From NCBI RefSeq assembly GCF_003182135.1, contig NZ_QGTL01000004.1:248001-312000 (forward strand): a DNA stretch of 64,000 bases. Reading direction: 5' to 3'. Shown here piece after piece: positions 9,529 to 18,382 of this stretch. The stretch comes from Nocardia neocaledoniensis. Lineage in GTDB: Bacteria > Actinomycetota > Actinomycetes > Mycobacteriales > Mycobacteriaceae. The notes under the pieces were generated by a model. It was not told the DNA's origin and did no database searches. It saw only the letters and a program-made list of their open reading frames with translations. Numbering within the stretch: the first letter of the stretch is position 1; each line of letters starts with the position of its first letter. The position numbers and the translations under genes were made by a program.

Positions 9529-9697
9529 ATCACGGATTGGCCACCCCGACCCGGCACCCCCGCGTTCATGGCAACATCGTTGGCCAGAGCGCGAGCCGCC
9601 CGACCGGCGTCGAGGAGTCCCGGCGCGAAACCTGTCATATCGATGCGGGAAGATATGCGCTCGAGCGACGACGAGACTAGACATAGGGGCTACGCAG

Positions 9698-10159
9698 GTG
9701 GATTTCAATGTCGTTGACCGTCCCGAGACGCTGATCGCGGGCACAGTGCTCCGCAGTCCGGCGCTCGCCGTGGAGGGGCCACGCCGTGCCAAGGTGGTGG
9801 AGGCGTGGCAGCACCTGCTGGCGAGACCCTCGTTACCGGGACCGATCGCGACGGGATACGTCGATTTCGCGACGGAGATCAACTCCTACCTGACCCACAT
9901 CGTCGGATACGAGTGCAAGACCCTCGCCGATCTCGCGGTCGGTGACGTCCTCGCGCGCATCCCGGCGGGCCGCTACGCCCGATTCACCGCCACCGGCGAG
10001 AACCGTGGCGACACCATCGTCGGCCTGTGGCGCCAGATCTGGGACGCCGAGGCCGCCGGGGAGTTCGAACGCGCCTACGCGGGCGACTACGAGCAGTACC
10101 CGGACGACCGCACGGTGGAGATCTTCGTTTCGCTGATCGACGAGAAGGGGGGCGAGTAG
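9698..10159 (+). CDS. GyrI-like effector-binding protein (copy 1)
   Basis: A 153-residue single-domain protein of the GyrI-like/AraC effector-binding fold. The signature IPAGRYARFTATGE lies near residue 90, and the C-terminus (DDRTVEIFVSLID) is typical. Such stand-alone domains bind hydrophobic small molecules or act as inhibitors. GTG start at 9698 with AGGGG about 10 bases upstream. Only two bases separate its stop from the next gene, a diverged paralogue. Ligand unknown. Confidence 0.75.
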   Translation: MDFNVVDRPETLIAGTVLRSPALAVEGPRRAKVVEAWQHLLARPSLPGPIATGYVDFATEINSYLTHIVGYECKTLADLAVGDVLARIPAGRYARFTATGENRGDTIVGLWRQIWDAEAAGEFERAYAGDYEQYPDDRTVEIFVSLIDEKGGE

Positions 10160-10161
10160 CC

Positions 10162-10593
10162 ATGACTGTCGATTTCGAGATCGTGACTCTCGACGACGGG
10201 CTGATCGCGGGACTCACCGTCCCGTTGGCCGGTCGCGAGGTGACAGCGCACGACCTCGACCTGGTGAACTTCACCTGGGACCGCTACCTGGCCAGGGAGA
10301 AGACGGTGCCGCGCGCCGCGGCCTACATCGGGCAGAACGACCACGCGGTCGCGGTGCTCGGCTACGAGGTATCCGGCCTGGACGACATCGACTCCGGCGA
10401 CGTGCTCACCCGCATCCCCGCGGGCCGCTACGCCAAGTTCGTCGTCTCCGACAAGCCCTACGACCTGCTGCGCACCGCGTGGGCCCAGGTGATCAAGGCC
10501 GAGAACGCCGGCACCATCACCCGCTCGCACACCGCCGAACTGGAGCGCTACACCGGCCCGACCAGCGTCGAGGTCTATGTCTCGCTCGACTGA
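10162..10593 (+). CDS. GyrI-like effector-binding protein (copy 2)
   Basis: A 143-residue paralogue of the preceding protein, with IPAGRYAKFVVSDK and the ending PTSVEVYVSLD. ATG at 10162, preceded by GGGGGCGAG. The tight spacing and shared fold suggest a local duplication and possibly a heterodimer. No DNA-binding domain is attached to either copy, and no regulator gene is adjacent. Confidence 0.75.
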   Translation: MTVDFEIVTLDDGLIAGLTVPLAGREVTAHDLDLVNFTWDRYLAREKTVPRAAAYIGQNDHAVAVLGYEVSGLDDIDSGDVLTRIPAGRYAKFVVSDKPYDLLRTAWAQVIKAENAGTITRSHTAELERYTGPTSVEVYVSLD

Positions 10594-10640
10594 GATCCAC
10601 GAAAAAAGTCGGACCCACCAAGTGGTGCTAGATTGGTGCT

Positions 10641-10853
10641 ATGCCGAATCTGAATCTGCGGTTGCCCGACGACCTTCACGGCGCTGCCACCGCCGAGGCC
10701 GAGGCAGCGCACACGTCGCTCAACAGTGTGATTTGTGATGCCCTGCGGGAGTGGGTGGCCGTGCGCGCACTGAGCCGCAGAGAAGATGCGATTCTCGATC
10801 AGGTGATGCAGGAGGACGCCGCACTCCTCGCCCTGATCCGAGAGTCCGAGTAG
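10641..10853 (+). CDS. Ribbon-helix-helix antitoxin
   Basis: A 70-residue protein with MPNLNLRLPDDLHGAATAEA at the start, typical of the RHH (CopG/MetJ-like) DNA-binding fold, followed by a helical tail that would wrap the toxin. The arrangement with the next gene, whose GTG starts inside this stop codon, is that of a type II toxin-antitoxin operon. It probably represses its own promoter. The upstream bases contain ACCAAGTGGTGCTAGATTGGTGCTA, with GGTGCTA repeated, a possible operator. Confidence 0.75.
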   Translation: MPNLNLRLPDDLHGAATAEAEAAHTSLNSVICDALREWVAVRALSRREDAILDQVMQEDAALLALIRESE

Positions 10854-11212
10854 TGCGGCCCGAAGCCCTCATCAAGTGCAATCAGCGAGTCACCGAGGGC
10901 AAGGGCGCGATCAGGGATCTGGGTCTGGCAGCCGCGGCCGCCACCCGACCCGATCAGATCGCGCTCGGTCGCGAGGCCTACCCGACACCGGAACTGAAGG
11001 CGGCAGCGGTCTTTCAGTCGGTCATCCGTGACCAGCCGTTCACCGAGGGCAACAAGATGACGGCGTGGGTTGCCGTCCGGCTCCTCCTCAATTGCTACGG
11101 TCTGGTCCCCACCATCGAACCCGCCGCAGTCGTCACACTGATCGACACGATCGCTACGGAACGAACCGAGGTGGCTTGGATCGCGGACCAGCTTCTGGTC
11201 CGTCCCCGCTGA
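10853..11212 (+). CDS. Doc/Fic-family toxin with altered active-site motif
   Basis: A 119-residue protein with the Doc-like core FQSVIRDQPFTEGNKMTAW near residues 60-80. Doc toxins phosphorylate EF-Tu and Fic proteins AMPylate targets through an HxFxxGN(K/G)R motif. Here the leading His is Gln and the closing Arg is Met, while F, G, N and K are kept. The start GTG overlaps the antitoxin stop by one base. Either this is a natural variant of actinobacterial Fic-like toxins or the enzyme is inactive. Family assignment is fairly firm; activity is doubtful. Confidence 0.7.
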   Translation: MRPEALIKCNQRVTEGKGAIRDLGLAAAAATRPDQIALGREAYPTPELKAAAVFQSVIRDQPFTEGNKMTAWVAVRLLLNCYGLVPTIEPAAVVTLIDTIATERTEVAWIADQLLVRPR

Positions 11213-11230
11213 ACGGACGTACCACCCGAA

Positions 11231-11273
11231 AGAGCCGGTGCGCACGAAAGTTCGTGCGCACCGGCTCTTTTCG
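11231..11273. terminator. Strong bidirectional terminator
   Basis: A perfect 18-bp stem, AGAGCCGGTGCGCACGAA with its complement, closed by a two-base spacer and followed by TTTT on the plus strand; the minus strand has CTTTC after the stem. It sits between the convergent toxin gene and ino1 and would stop transcription from both sides. Confidence 0.85.
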
Positions 11274-11279
11274 CTGCTC

Positions 11280-12389
11280 TTACTCCGCGCCGATGATGAA
11301 CGCCTCGAGCTGGGTGCGCGCGACGTCGTCGGCGATCTGCTCCGGCGGGGACTTCATCAGGTAGGCCGAGGCCGGGATGACGGGGCCGCCGATGCCGCGG
11401 TCCTTGGCGATCTTGGCCGCGCGGACGGCGTCGATGATGATGCCCGCCGAGTTCGGCGAGTCCCACACCTCGAGCTTGTACTCCAGGTTCAGCGGGGCGT
11501 CACCGAAGGCACGGCCCTCGAGGCGCACGTAGGCCCACTTGCGGTCGTCGAGCCACTCCACGTAGTCCGAGGGGCCGATGTGGACGTTGCGGTCGTGCAC
11601 CTTGCCCGCCAGCGAACCGGTGAGGTTCGAGGTGACGGCCTGGGTCTTGGAGACCTTCTTCGACTCCAGCCGGTCGCGCTCGAGCATATTCTTGAAGTCC
11701 ATGTTGCCGCCGACGTTGAGCTGGTAGGTGCGGTCGAGCACCACGCCGCGGTCCTCGAACAGCTTGGCCATCACGCGGTGGGTGATGGTCGCGCCGACCT
11801 GGGACTTGATGTCGTCACCGACGATCGGAACACCGGCGTCGGTGAACTTCTTGGCCCACTCCGGGTCGGAGGCGATGAACACCGGCAGCGCGTTGACGAA
11901 GGCGACGTTCGCGTCGATGGCGCACTGGGCGTAGAACTTGTCGGCCTCTTCGGAGCCGACCGGCAGGTAGGAGACCAGGACGTCGACCTGGGCGTCCTTG
12001 AGCGCCTTGACCACGTCGACCGCGGGCGCCTCGGACTGCTCGATGGTCTGGGCGTAGTACTTGCCGATGCCGTCGAGGGTCGGGCCACGCAGGACCGTCA
12101 CGTCGGTGGGCGGCACGTCGGAGATCTTGATCGTGTTGTTCTCGCTGGCGAAGATCGCCTCGGCCAGGTCGAAGCCGACCTTCTTGGCGTCGACATCGAA
12201 CGCGGCGACGAACTTCACGTCCTTGACGTGATAGGGACCGAACTTGACGTGCATGAGGCCGGGAACCGTGGAGTTCTCATCGGCATCCTTGTAGTACTGC
12301 ACGCCCTGCACCAGCGACGATGCGCAGTTGCCCACACCGACGATCGCGACGCGAACCTCGCCGGACCCAACCTTGTTGACATCACTCAT
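11280..12389 (-). CDS. ino1: Inositol-1-phosphate synthase (actinobacterial type)
   Basis: A 369-residue enzyme converting glucose-6-phosphate to myo-inositol-1-phosphate with NAD. The Rossmann motif [13 protein letters not shown] is near residue 17, and the conserved [12 protein letters not shown] and [13 protein letters not shown] regions follow. The product feeds phosphatidylinositol, mannosylated lipids and mycothiol. ATG at 12389. It overlaps the end of the padR gene by 8 bases, so regulator and enzyme are co-transcribed. The order matches Rv0046c-Rv0047c of M. tuberculosis. Confidence 0.95.
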   Translation of the reverse strand: MSDVNKVGSGEVRVAIVGVGNCASSLVQGVQYYKDADENSTVPGLMHVKFGPYHVKDVKFVAAFDVDAKKVGFDLAEAIFASENNTIKISDVPPTDVTVLRGPTLDGIGKYYAQTIEQSEAPAVDVVKALKDAQVDVLVSYLPVGSEEADKFYAQCAIDANVAFVNALPVFIASDPEWAKKFTDAGVPIVGDDIKSQVGATITHRVMAKLFEDRGVVLDRTYQLNVGGNMDFKNMLERDRLESKKVSKTQAVTSNLTGSLAGKVHDRNVHIGPSDYVEWLDDRKWAYVRLEGRAFGDAPLNLEYKLEVWDSPNSAGIIIDAVRAAKIAKDRGIGGPVIPASAYLMKSPPEQIADDVARTQLEAFIIGAE

Positions 12390-12939
12390 GGCCGCTCTTT
12401 CCCTCTTTCTGTGGTGCCGCCTTCGTCGATTGCTCCGCCGCAATCAACTCGTTGAGCCAGCGCACTTCGCGCTCGCTTGATTCCAATCCGAGCTGGTGGA
12501 GCTGGCGGGTGTAGCGATCCAGCGAGCCGCTGGCCTTCTTGATCGCTTCGCGCAGCCCTTCTCGGCGCTCCTCGACCTGGCGCCGCCTGCCCTCCAGGAT
12601 CCGCATCCTCGCCTCGGCGGGGGTGCGGCTGAAGAAGGCGAGGTGAACGCCGAAGCCGTCATCGGTGTAGTTCTGCGGACCGGTGTCGGCGAGGAGTTCG
12701 TTGAACCGTTCCCGCCCGACCGGCGTGAGCCGGTAGACGCGGCGCGCACGGCGCGCGGTCGCGCCCTCCGGAATCTCCTCCGCGATCAACCCGTCGGTCT
12801 GCATCCTGCGCAGCGTCGGGTAGAGCGAACCGTAGGAGAAGGCCCGGAACGCACCGAGCAGGCCCGTCAGCCGCTTGCGCAGCTCGTAACCGTGCATGGG
12901 CGCGTCGAGGAGCAGGCCGAGAATCGCCAATTCGAGCAC
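12382..12939 (-). CDS. PadR family transcriptional regulator
   Basis: A 185-residue PadR protein. The N-terminal 75 residues form the winged helix ([21 protein letters not shown], then [18 protein letters not shown]) and the C-terminal part is a long helical dimerisation arm rich in Arg and Glu. It is the equivalent of Rv0047c, next to ino1. A candidate operator lies about 75 bases upstream. Probable targets are its own operon, hence ino1; the effector is unknown. Confidence 0.88.
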   Translation of the reverse strand: MLELAILGLLLDAPMHGYELRKRLTGLLGAFRAFSYGSLYPTLRRMQTDGLIAEEIPEGATARRARRVYRLTPVGRERFNELLADTGPQNYTDDGFGVHLAFFSRTPAEARMRILEGRRRQVEERREGLREAIKKASGSLDRYTRQLHQLGLESSEREVRWLNELIAAEQSTKAAPQKEGKSGHE

Positions 12940-13010
12940 CGCGACCTCACTCCCTGACTGTGTCGGCCCGACAGACCGAATGGACCTAACCGATGGATGC
13001 GACTTCCCAC

Positions 13011-13027
13011 TATATCGGAGCGATACA
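13011..13027. promoter_or_regulatory. Candidate PadR operator
   Basis: The sequence TATATCGGAGCGATACA holds the inverted repeat TATCG-GAG-CGATA (13013-13025) in an AT-rich dip, 72-84 bases upstream of the padR start. PadR regulators typically bind such short palindromes in their own promoters. Inference from symmetry and position. Confidence 0.45.
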
Positions 13028-13224
13028 TCAGGTGGCTAGGCGCGGGCATTTTCCCTGCGATGGGGCGTGACGCTCATCCGCTAGCCGACGGCGATCTCGG
13101 CGGCCGAACACACAACAGGCCGCCCGGAACACGCCGGACGGCTTGCTTCACGCTCTCTACGTCAGCCGAGGTAGGGCGCGGGCGGGTCTGTGCGCTAGGA
13201 GGGGCATTGTGGGCAGTCGACCGA

Positions 13225-13692
13225 CTACCCCAACCAAGTCCGGCCCGCTAAGTGGTGCGCGATTCGCAGCCGCATCGTGTCGTGCATCGGCATCGCATCG
13301 AGGTCGTTGGGATCAATCCATTCCACTGCGGTGGACTCATTCGAGACAGCGAGGCGGCCGCCGGTCACCGCGGCGTAGAAGGTGATGTTGAACTCCTGGC
13401 GGACCTCGCCATCGGCGTAGGCGATGACGTGGGCCGGGTCGGTGTAGATGCCGAGCAGTCCGGTGATCGTCACCTCCAGACCGGTTTCCTCGCGGGTCTC
13501 GCGGACCACGCACTGTTCCAGGGTTTCACCGAGATTCATGGTCCCGCCGGGGAATGACCAGTTGCCCGAGTCGGCCCGACGTTGCAGCAGAATTCGCCCG
13601 GCATCGTCAACCACAAGCGCGGAACCGCCGGGCACCAGCGAGTTCGGTTGTGGTGCGGCCGGATCGCGGTAGTAGTCAGTCCTGCGGCCCAT
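13225..13692 (-). CDS. Nudix hydrolase
   Basis: A 155-residue Nudix enzyme. The Nudix box starts with GGTMNLGE, continues with REETGLE about ten residues later and fits Gx5Ex7REUxEExGU around residues 49-72, so it binds Mg and hydrolyses a nucleoside diphosphate linked to another moiety. The first residues (MGRRTDYYRDPAAPQPN) resemble the ADP-ribose/dNTP-type family seen beside XRE regulators in actinobacteria. The start overlaps the end of the XRE gene by 17 bases. Substrate unknown. Confidence 0.88.
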   Translation of the reverse strand: MGRRTDYYRDPAAPQPNSLVPGGSALVVDDAGRILLQRRADSGNWSFPGGTMNLGETLEQCVVRETREETGLEVTITGLLGIYTDPAHVIAYADGEVRQEFNITFYAAVTGGRLAVSNESTAVEWIDPNDLDAMPMHDTMRLRIAHHLAGRTWLG

Positions 13693-14419
13693 AGCGACTC
13701 ACCGTCCCCCAAATCTGTTCGAACTGGTCGGCGTAGGACTCGAATATGCCGTGCGCCGATAGGCGGCGCAGCAGCAGCGCGGGATGCTGGTATCCACGCG
13801 CGCGCACCAAGTACGGAGTAACCAGCATCATGTCGTCGAACCGGAACACCGAGTTGTAGAGATGTGTGCGGTGCAGCCCGACCGTACATCCGGGCGTCGA
13901 GGCCAGCGGCCCGAGCATCGAGAGCGCGTTGCGGATGCGACCTGGGAGGGTGCCTTGCATCTGTTCGAGTTGGTCGCGTTCGGCGGCATGGGCGCATTCA
14001 GGGTCGGCGAACGCCAGCCGGGCTGTTGCGCCGGCAGTGCATTTCTTGGCAATGATCTCGGCGGCGTTGGGCAGGAGTTCGAACACGAACGGGTAGGCGT
14101 AGCCCACGAGGTCGATCTGCTGGGAAGCGTTGAGCAACAGCCCGGTCCACACGTCGTTGGGGATGTCCGCACGGTGTGCGTAGGCGGCGAGCACTTCCGA
14201 TGTTGCCGGACTACCTGCGGCCATGTCGGGCCTGGCTTGCGGCCACAGGCTGTCCTCGGTCTCGCCGAGCGCTTCCGCGACCGCGATCCGGCTCCGCCGG
14301 TGCGGAACCCGGCCCGACAACCACCGAGAGACCGTTTTCGCGTCAACGCCGACCGTAGCGGCGAGACCAGCTGAGTCGAGCCCAGCTCGCAGCATCGCCG
14401 ATTCCAACCGCTGCGCCAT
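13676..14419 (-). CDS. XRE family helix-turn-helix regulator with C-terminal sensor-like domain
   Basis: A 247-residue protein starting at ATG 14419. Residues 1-55 are an XRE helix-turn-helix (LAATVGVDAKTVSRWLSGR). The rest has WTGLLLNASQQIDLVGYAY and later GLHRTHLYNSVFRFDDMML, a pattern of the DUF5919-type C-terminal domain (family name tentative). It is translationally coupled to the Nudix gene, so it may control or sense the Nudix substrate. Just upstream are repeats of ACGGGAC (around 14430-14450) that could be its operator. Confidence 0.7.
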   Translation of the reverse strand: MAQRLESAMLRAGLDSAGLAATVGVDAKTVSRWLSGRVPHRRSRIAVAEALGETEDSLWPQARPDMAAGSPATSEVLAAYAHRADIPNDVWTGLLLNASQQIDLVGYAYPFVFELLPNAAEIIAKKCTAGATARLAFADPECAHAAERDQLEQMQGTLPGRIRNALSMLGPLASTPGCTVGLHRTHLYNSVFRFDDMMLVTPYLVRARGYQHPALLLRRLSAHGIFESYADQFEQIWGTVSRYGPQD

Positions 14420-14595
14420 GTCCGAACGATACGGGACGTTTACGGGACATATCAGACGTTCCCGGATGTCCACAGAAACGTCCTCGCGACTGTTCCACCG
14501 TCCCGGTCTTCGGCGCGAATCTGTGTGTCGGCCGCGCCGCCGGGTCGACCATGAATCCCCGGCGGCGGGGCAGCCACCGACGAGGGGAGTTCACG

Positions 14596-14883
14596 ATGTG
14601 GAGAAAGAAGCCCAAACGTAGCGAGCTGACGGTTGACGCCATCGTTGCGCGGATCGCCGGCGAGGACACCCGCGAAGCCATCGCTCGCGACGACGAGCAG
14701 ACCGGCCGGACCACGGTGATAGTGCACTCTGCACCGGAGAAGCGATTCACGCTAGACCAGGCGCACCGGATGATGCAGGTACACCGGGAATGCGACCGCA
14801 CCATCTGCCCGCGCAAGATGGCCGCCGTCAACGTGCTCGTCGGTGCGGGCGTGATGCGGTTGGACCGTCGTGCCGGGTACTGA
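14596..14883 (+). CDS. Small hypothetical protein, 95 aa
   Basis: Not recognised. ATG at 14596 has a strong GAGGGGAG upstream, which decides the start over an in-frame ATG at 14551. The protein begins MWRKKPKRSELTVDAIVARI, is basic, and has two cysteines (HRECDRTICPRKMAA) that could bind metal. It is divergent from the XRE regulator and overlaps the next gene by 14 bases, implying one operon. It may belong to a mobile or phage-derived module, but nothing proves this. Confidence 0.6.
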   Translation: MWRKKPKRSELTVDAIVARIAGEDTREAIARDDEQTGRTTVIVHSAPEKRFTLDQAHRMMQVHRECDRTICPRKMAAVNVLVGAGVMRLDRRAGY

Positions 14884-15289
14884 ACTCGACCGCGCCCGCC
14901 ACGCCGTCACCGAGGCGATGCGCGAAGCACACGCCGCCTCGCGCATCGTCGGCGCCCACACACGCCAGGTGGCGGGCTGGCTGCACCGCGAGGACGGATC
15001 GTGGGCGCCAGTCGATGACCGCGGCAAGGTCGGGCCTGTGTTCGCCGTCGGCCCGGTCGACGAGGGCCAGAACGACGGCGACGTACTCACAGACGCCGCT
15101 GCCGCACTCGGCACACTCGGTGAGCCCGTGGTCATCGACGTTGATCCACTGTATTCGCCTGCACTACAACGTCTTCTAGAGGTCGGGGCGCATCGCCCGC
15201 GACAGCGGCGCTACTACCGTCGACGTCGAGCAAGCACTCACGGGACCCCGGCGGGAGGTGAGGAATCGCCCGGCGGCCCAATGCAGTAG
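14870..15289 (+). CDS. Hypothetical protein, 139 aa
   Basis: Not recognised. It begins at GTG 14870 inside the previous gene. The first 40 residues are helical (ELDRARHAVTEAMREAHAASR), the middle has WLHREDGSWAPVDDRGKVGPVFAVGPVDEG, and the tail is Arg-rich (RQRRYYRRRRAS). No membrane segment or known motif. Likely co-expressed with the 95-residue protein. Confidence 0.55.
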   Translation: MPGTELDRARHAVTEAMREAHAASRIVGAHTRQVAGWLHREDGSWAPVDDRGKVGPVFAVGPVDEGQNDGDVLTDAAAALGTLGEPVVIDVDPLYSPALQRLLEVGAHRPRQRRYYRRRRASTHGTPAGGEESPGGPMQ

Positions 15290-15730
15290 TGAAACGAGCT
15301 CCGCCCGCGCGAAATGTTGATTCTCCGCGAAGGCAGGAGCGGGTGTGCTTACGCCGCAGCAATATTCGGAGGTTTCAGGTCCGGTATCCGGACGCATTCA
15401 TCCCTGAGCAGGGGAAACATGCCCAACCATTGACCAACGCCGCAACTTGATCTTAAATTGACCAGTCGGGCTGCGCTGTGCCCAATTCTCCTGCCCCTCA
15501 ACTTTTCTCGACGGTCGGGGATTTGTCTTCCTCCGGTTGCAGTGGTGCAGCTGGTGGCATGCGCGGTTCGGCCCTTGCAGAGGCCTCCTCTTGAACCGGC
15601 TATCGAGCCGGTGCAGTCGACGGAAGTAGCCCTGCGCCGACACCAGGGAATCGGATCCATCGCCGACCGCGAACTCGCAGCGCTGCTGCTTCGATCCTGA
15701 GCCCCTGGCAATCGCAACGTTCACAGCACT
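15290..15730. other. Intergenic stretch with no supported gene
   Basis: About 440 bases between the 139-residue gene and the terminator. Open frames exist on both strands, but none has a ribosome site or a recognisable product, and base composition is lower in GC than the flanks. I see no repeat or hairpin other than the terminator that closes the stretch. Confidence 0.5.
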
Positions 15731-15760
15731 AAGCCCCGGCCGATCGGCCGGGGCTTTTTC
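15731..15760 (+). terminator. Intrinsic terminator before the toxin locus
   Basis: A fully self-complementary block AAGCCCCGGCCG-ATCGGCCGGGGCTT followed by TTTC. It insulates the toxin locus from upstream transcription; the ribosome site of the next small gene begins about 13 bases later. Confidence 0.8.
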
Positions 15761-15783
15761 GTGCCTGCATCCAGGAGGATCCC

Positions 15784-15879
15784 GTGTCCGAAACGGACCA
15801 CCTCAGCCCCCATCTCGACCACCACGCCACCGCTGCGCAGCACTACCGATGCCGTCTCACCGCACAGGCCGCGCGGTGA
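15784..15879 (+). CDS. 31-residue ORF coupled to the toxin gene
   Basis: A GTG at 15784 is preceded by AGGAGG at ideal distance, the best ribosome site nearby. It reads VSETDHLSPHLDHHATAAQH and ends RCRLTAQAAR at TGA 15877-15879. Its stop overlaps a GTG (15876) of the long toxin frame in a GTGA. It could be a leader peptide that delivers ribosomes to the toxin start, or a small protein rich in His. Function unknown. Confidence 0.45.
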   Translation: MSETDHLSPHLDHHATAAQHYRCRLTAQAAR

Positions 15880-18350
15880 CGACACCGGACTGGGCAACCC
15901 GGGGCATCGAGTGGCGCGACTCGCTGACACCGGCAACAGCGGACAGCCCCACACCCAGCGATCGGGAGCCGCGCGTATTCAACATCTCGGTGTCATCCCC
16001 AGCTGATGCAGCCAGGCAAATGAACCGGATCTACAACAGCCGCAGGCTCTTCGACAATGCCCGGCAATCACCCGTGCAGGCCGATCCCATCGACGCCCCA
16101 CTCGATACCCCCACCGGCGGAGAGAAGGGCGCGAACAAGGCCGCGACGCCGAAGGTCGCCGTCCCCAAAGGCGCCGACACGCCACCGCCTCCGGCGACTG
16201 TGCCATCGACACCGGCCTCCACCCCCGACGCTCCGCCCCCGGCAACCAGCGAACCCACGACCGGTGCACCGATGGTCCTGCAGCAGCTCGGCGTTCTCCC
16301 AGGTGGGACAGAACCGGTGACGGTGCCGAACTACCCGGCCGTCGCCCCGGATTCAGAGCTTCCCGTTGTGGTGGCAACAGCACTGCCGGAAGGCAGCTCG
16401 ATACAGCAGACATCCACTGCAGCGAACGGTGTCCGCGTCACGGAAACAACCGTGACGACGCCCGGGCTGGCGCCAGTCACGACGACCAAGATCACCGAAG
16501 AACCGGTGGTCGCTGCCACCGTGGAATGCACCGTGCCGGTCCCGCTCGCGCAGCCCGGGGTCCTGCCACCATCGATCACCAACCCACAAACAATCTTCCA
16601 AACAGGCTCGAACTACTCCCGCGAGCAACTCGAGGCCGACCTGAAGGCCTTCGAAGCGGGGCAACTCGTGTGGGTAGGCCCGAACGGTCCGACCGCCTAC
16701 GACGTAGCCCGAGCACGGCTGACCGCGGCCATGTACACACCGGGCGAACAGTTCAACGATCTGGTCTGGGCCAATCATGTCCCCCGCAACCAGGCGGAGA
16801 TAGAAGAACGATTCGCCGCAGTCACCCGCCTCAACCAGGCCGGGATCCCGTGGCTGGATCCGGCCATCGCCGCATGGGTCACCGACCAGCAGCAGATCAC
16901 CGTTGCCGAGGACCCATACAGCACCGTCGACAACACCCGCCCGTCGATGTACAGCCCGGCCGAGCTCCGCAGGCAAGCGCTCGAAGCAAGCCGCACCGAA
17001 CTCACCGCCGGCGACCTGAAACAAGGGCTCAATGGCTTCCTGGTCGGTGCGACCGTGGGACCGGCGCTCATCCTGTGGGACGCCGCCCACGACCGTGGCG
17101 ACTACAGCGGCGCGGAAATCGCGTGGGCAGCGGCCGAACTCGGCATCAACACCGCCTCGATCATCCCCGGTCTGGTCACCCTGACCGGGGCAGCGGCAAA
17201 AGCCGGCCTCCGCAGAATAGCCCCCAAGACCTGGGAAGCCCTTGCTGCGGCCGACAACGCTGTCGACGCGGTACGAATCGGCAGAACCACACAGCAACGC
17301 GAACTCACCGACGCTGTCGACAACTATCGGCAGCGAACCGTCCACGAGGATGGGCTGCCTGGAACACCAAGCACGTCCCCGGCATCACGGCCCGAAGGTT
17401 CGCATTCGCCTGACGCACACGCAGAAACAGCAGGGTGGCCATCGGAAGTTCCGTCACCGGTTAGCGGAAGGACTGAACGCCCCACTGATCCTGGACCTCA
17501 GGCCGAACGCACCAGCACTGATATTCCCTCGGATGCGCCACACGCCGATATCTCAACCCGTGCGGAGGTGAGAACTCCCGGAACGGGCCTGCACCGAGGC
17601 GGTCTATCGGGCATCGACGAGAATGGTTGGCAGAGCGTGTTTCCGAGCCTGTCAGGTCCGCGACTCGATCACGCCGTGGAGCGGCTCCGACTCGAGGTTA
17701 TGAATCGGAATGATATCGATCGTATCCGCCAGTCGGCTCGGTCAGCTGGCTTCGATATCGATGCCAGTGTATTGCGGGAAATCAAGCATTATAACTTCAA
17801 CAGCCGAGGGTTACAGTTCAGCACCGAGAACTACAATGCATGGACCAGATTGGGAAACGGATCGGCCACCGTCGGCGATGTTCGCTACATCGTGCACGAG
17901 GCATCGGAGGTCAAAGCGCTGCAGAAGCACCAACAGCAAACCGGATTCGACTACATGGGTGCTGAATGGGATCGCATGTCCCCCGCGCAGCGAAAAGGCT
18001 GGGAAGCCACTTTTGACGAGGCATACACCGCCGCACACTCACAAGCACTGGCCGAAGAGTATCGGTTCCTCACCGATACCATCAACGATGTGACCAACGG
18101 AAACATTCGCATGAGACCAGAAGTCGCTGCTTCAATTGACAGGCGCCCTGAGGCTCGAGAGCGTATGTTTGTCGGCGAAGTGCCGCTGGGGCAGAGCGCG
18201 CAGTTCGCAGCGTGGAAGATGGCGGGGAGCCAGTTGGTGACGCTGACAGGCTCCGGAGCAAGCAGGCTCGGCCTGCCGCGCGGTACTCAACTCAGCCAGA
18301 GCGAACTTCTACAGCGCGTCAAGTTCCTCCGGGTTGGCAGCTGGAGATAG
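15876..18350 (+). CDS. Polymorphic toxin, long, with C-terminal toxin domain
   Basis: An 824-residue protein (833 from ATG 15849; GTG 15876 preferred because it overlaps the upstream stop). No signal peptide. Residues 75-200 are Pro/Thr-rich; 230-350 are helical; around 375-450 lie hydrophobic stretches (GFLVGATVGPALILWDAA, GLVTLTGAAAKAG) like pre-toxin translocation segments; 480-570 form a Pro/Ser linker. The last about 240 residues, from RLDHAVERLRLEVMNRNDID, form a module repeated in degenerate form at 19.2 kb. This module has VHEASEVKAL, an HExxE pattern that could be catalytic. A private immunity gene follows at once. Base composition falls toward AT-rich in the toxin end, a sign of transfer. 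Toxin activity is inferred from architecture. Confidence 0.65.
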   Translation: MTTPDWATRGIEWRDSLTPATADSPTPSDREPRVFNISVSSPADAARQMNRIYNSRRLFDNARQSPVQADPIDAPLDTPTGGEKGANKAATPKVAVPKGADTPPPPATVPSTPASTPDAPPPATSEPTTGAPMVLQQLGVLPGGTEPVTVPNYPAVAPDSELPVVVATALPEGSSIQQTSTAANGVRVTETTVTTPGLAPVTTTKITEEPVVAATVECTVPVPLAQPGVLPPSITNPQTIFQTGSNYSREQLEADLKAFEAGQLVWVGPNGPTAYDVARARLTAAMYTPGEQFNDLVWANHVPRNQAEIEERFAAVTRLNQAGIPWLDPAIAAWVTDQQQITVAEDPYSTVDNTRPSMYSPAELRRQALEASRTELTAGDLKQGLNGFLVGATVGPALILWDAAHDRGDYSGAEIAWAAAELGINTASIIPGLVTLTGAAAKAGLRRIAPKTWEALAAADNAVDAVRIGRTTQQRELTDAVDNYRQRTVHEDGLPGTPSTSPASRPEGSHSPDAHAETAGWPSEVPSPVSGRTERPTDPGPQAERTSTDIPSDAPHADISTRAEVRTPGTGLHRGGLSGIDENGWQSVFPSLSGPRLDHAVERLRLEVMNRNDIDRIRQSARSAGFDIDASVLREIKHYNFNSRGLQFSTENYNAWTRLGNGSATVGDVRYIVHEASEVKALQKHQQQTGFDYMGAEWDRMSPAQRKGWEATFDEAYTAAHSQALAEEYRFLTDTINDVTNGNIRMRPEVAASIDRRPEARERMFVGEVPLGQSAQFAAWKMAGSQLVTLTGSGASRLGLPRGTQLSQSELLQRVKFLRVGSWR

Positions 18351-18382
18351 AAATATCATCCTTGGAGTGGAAGTAATCAGAA

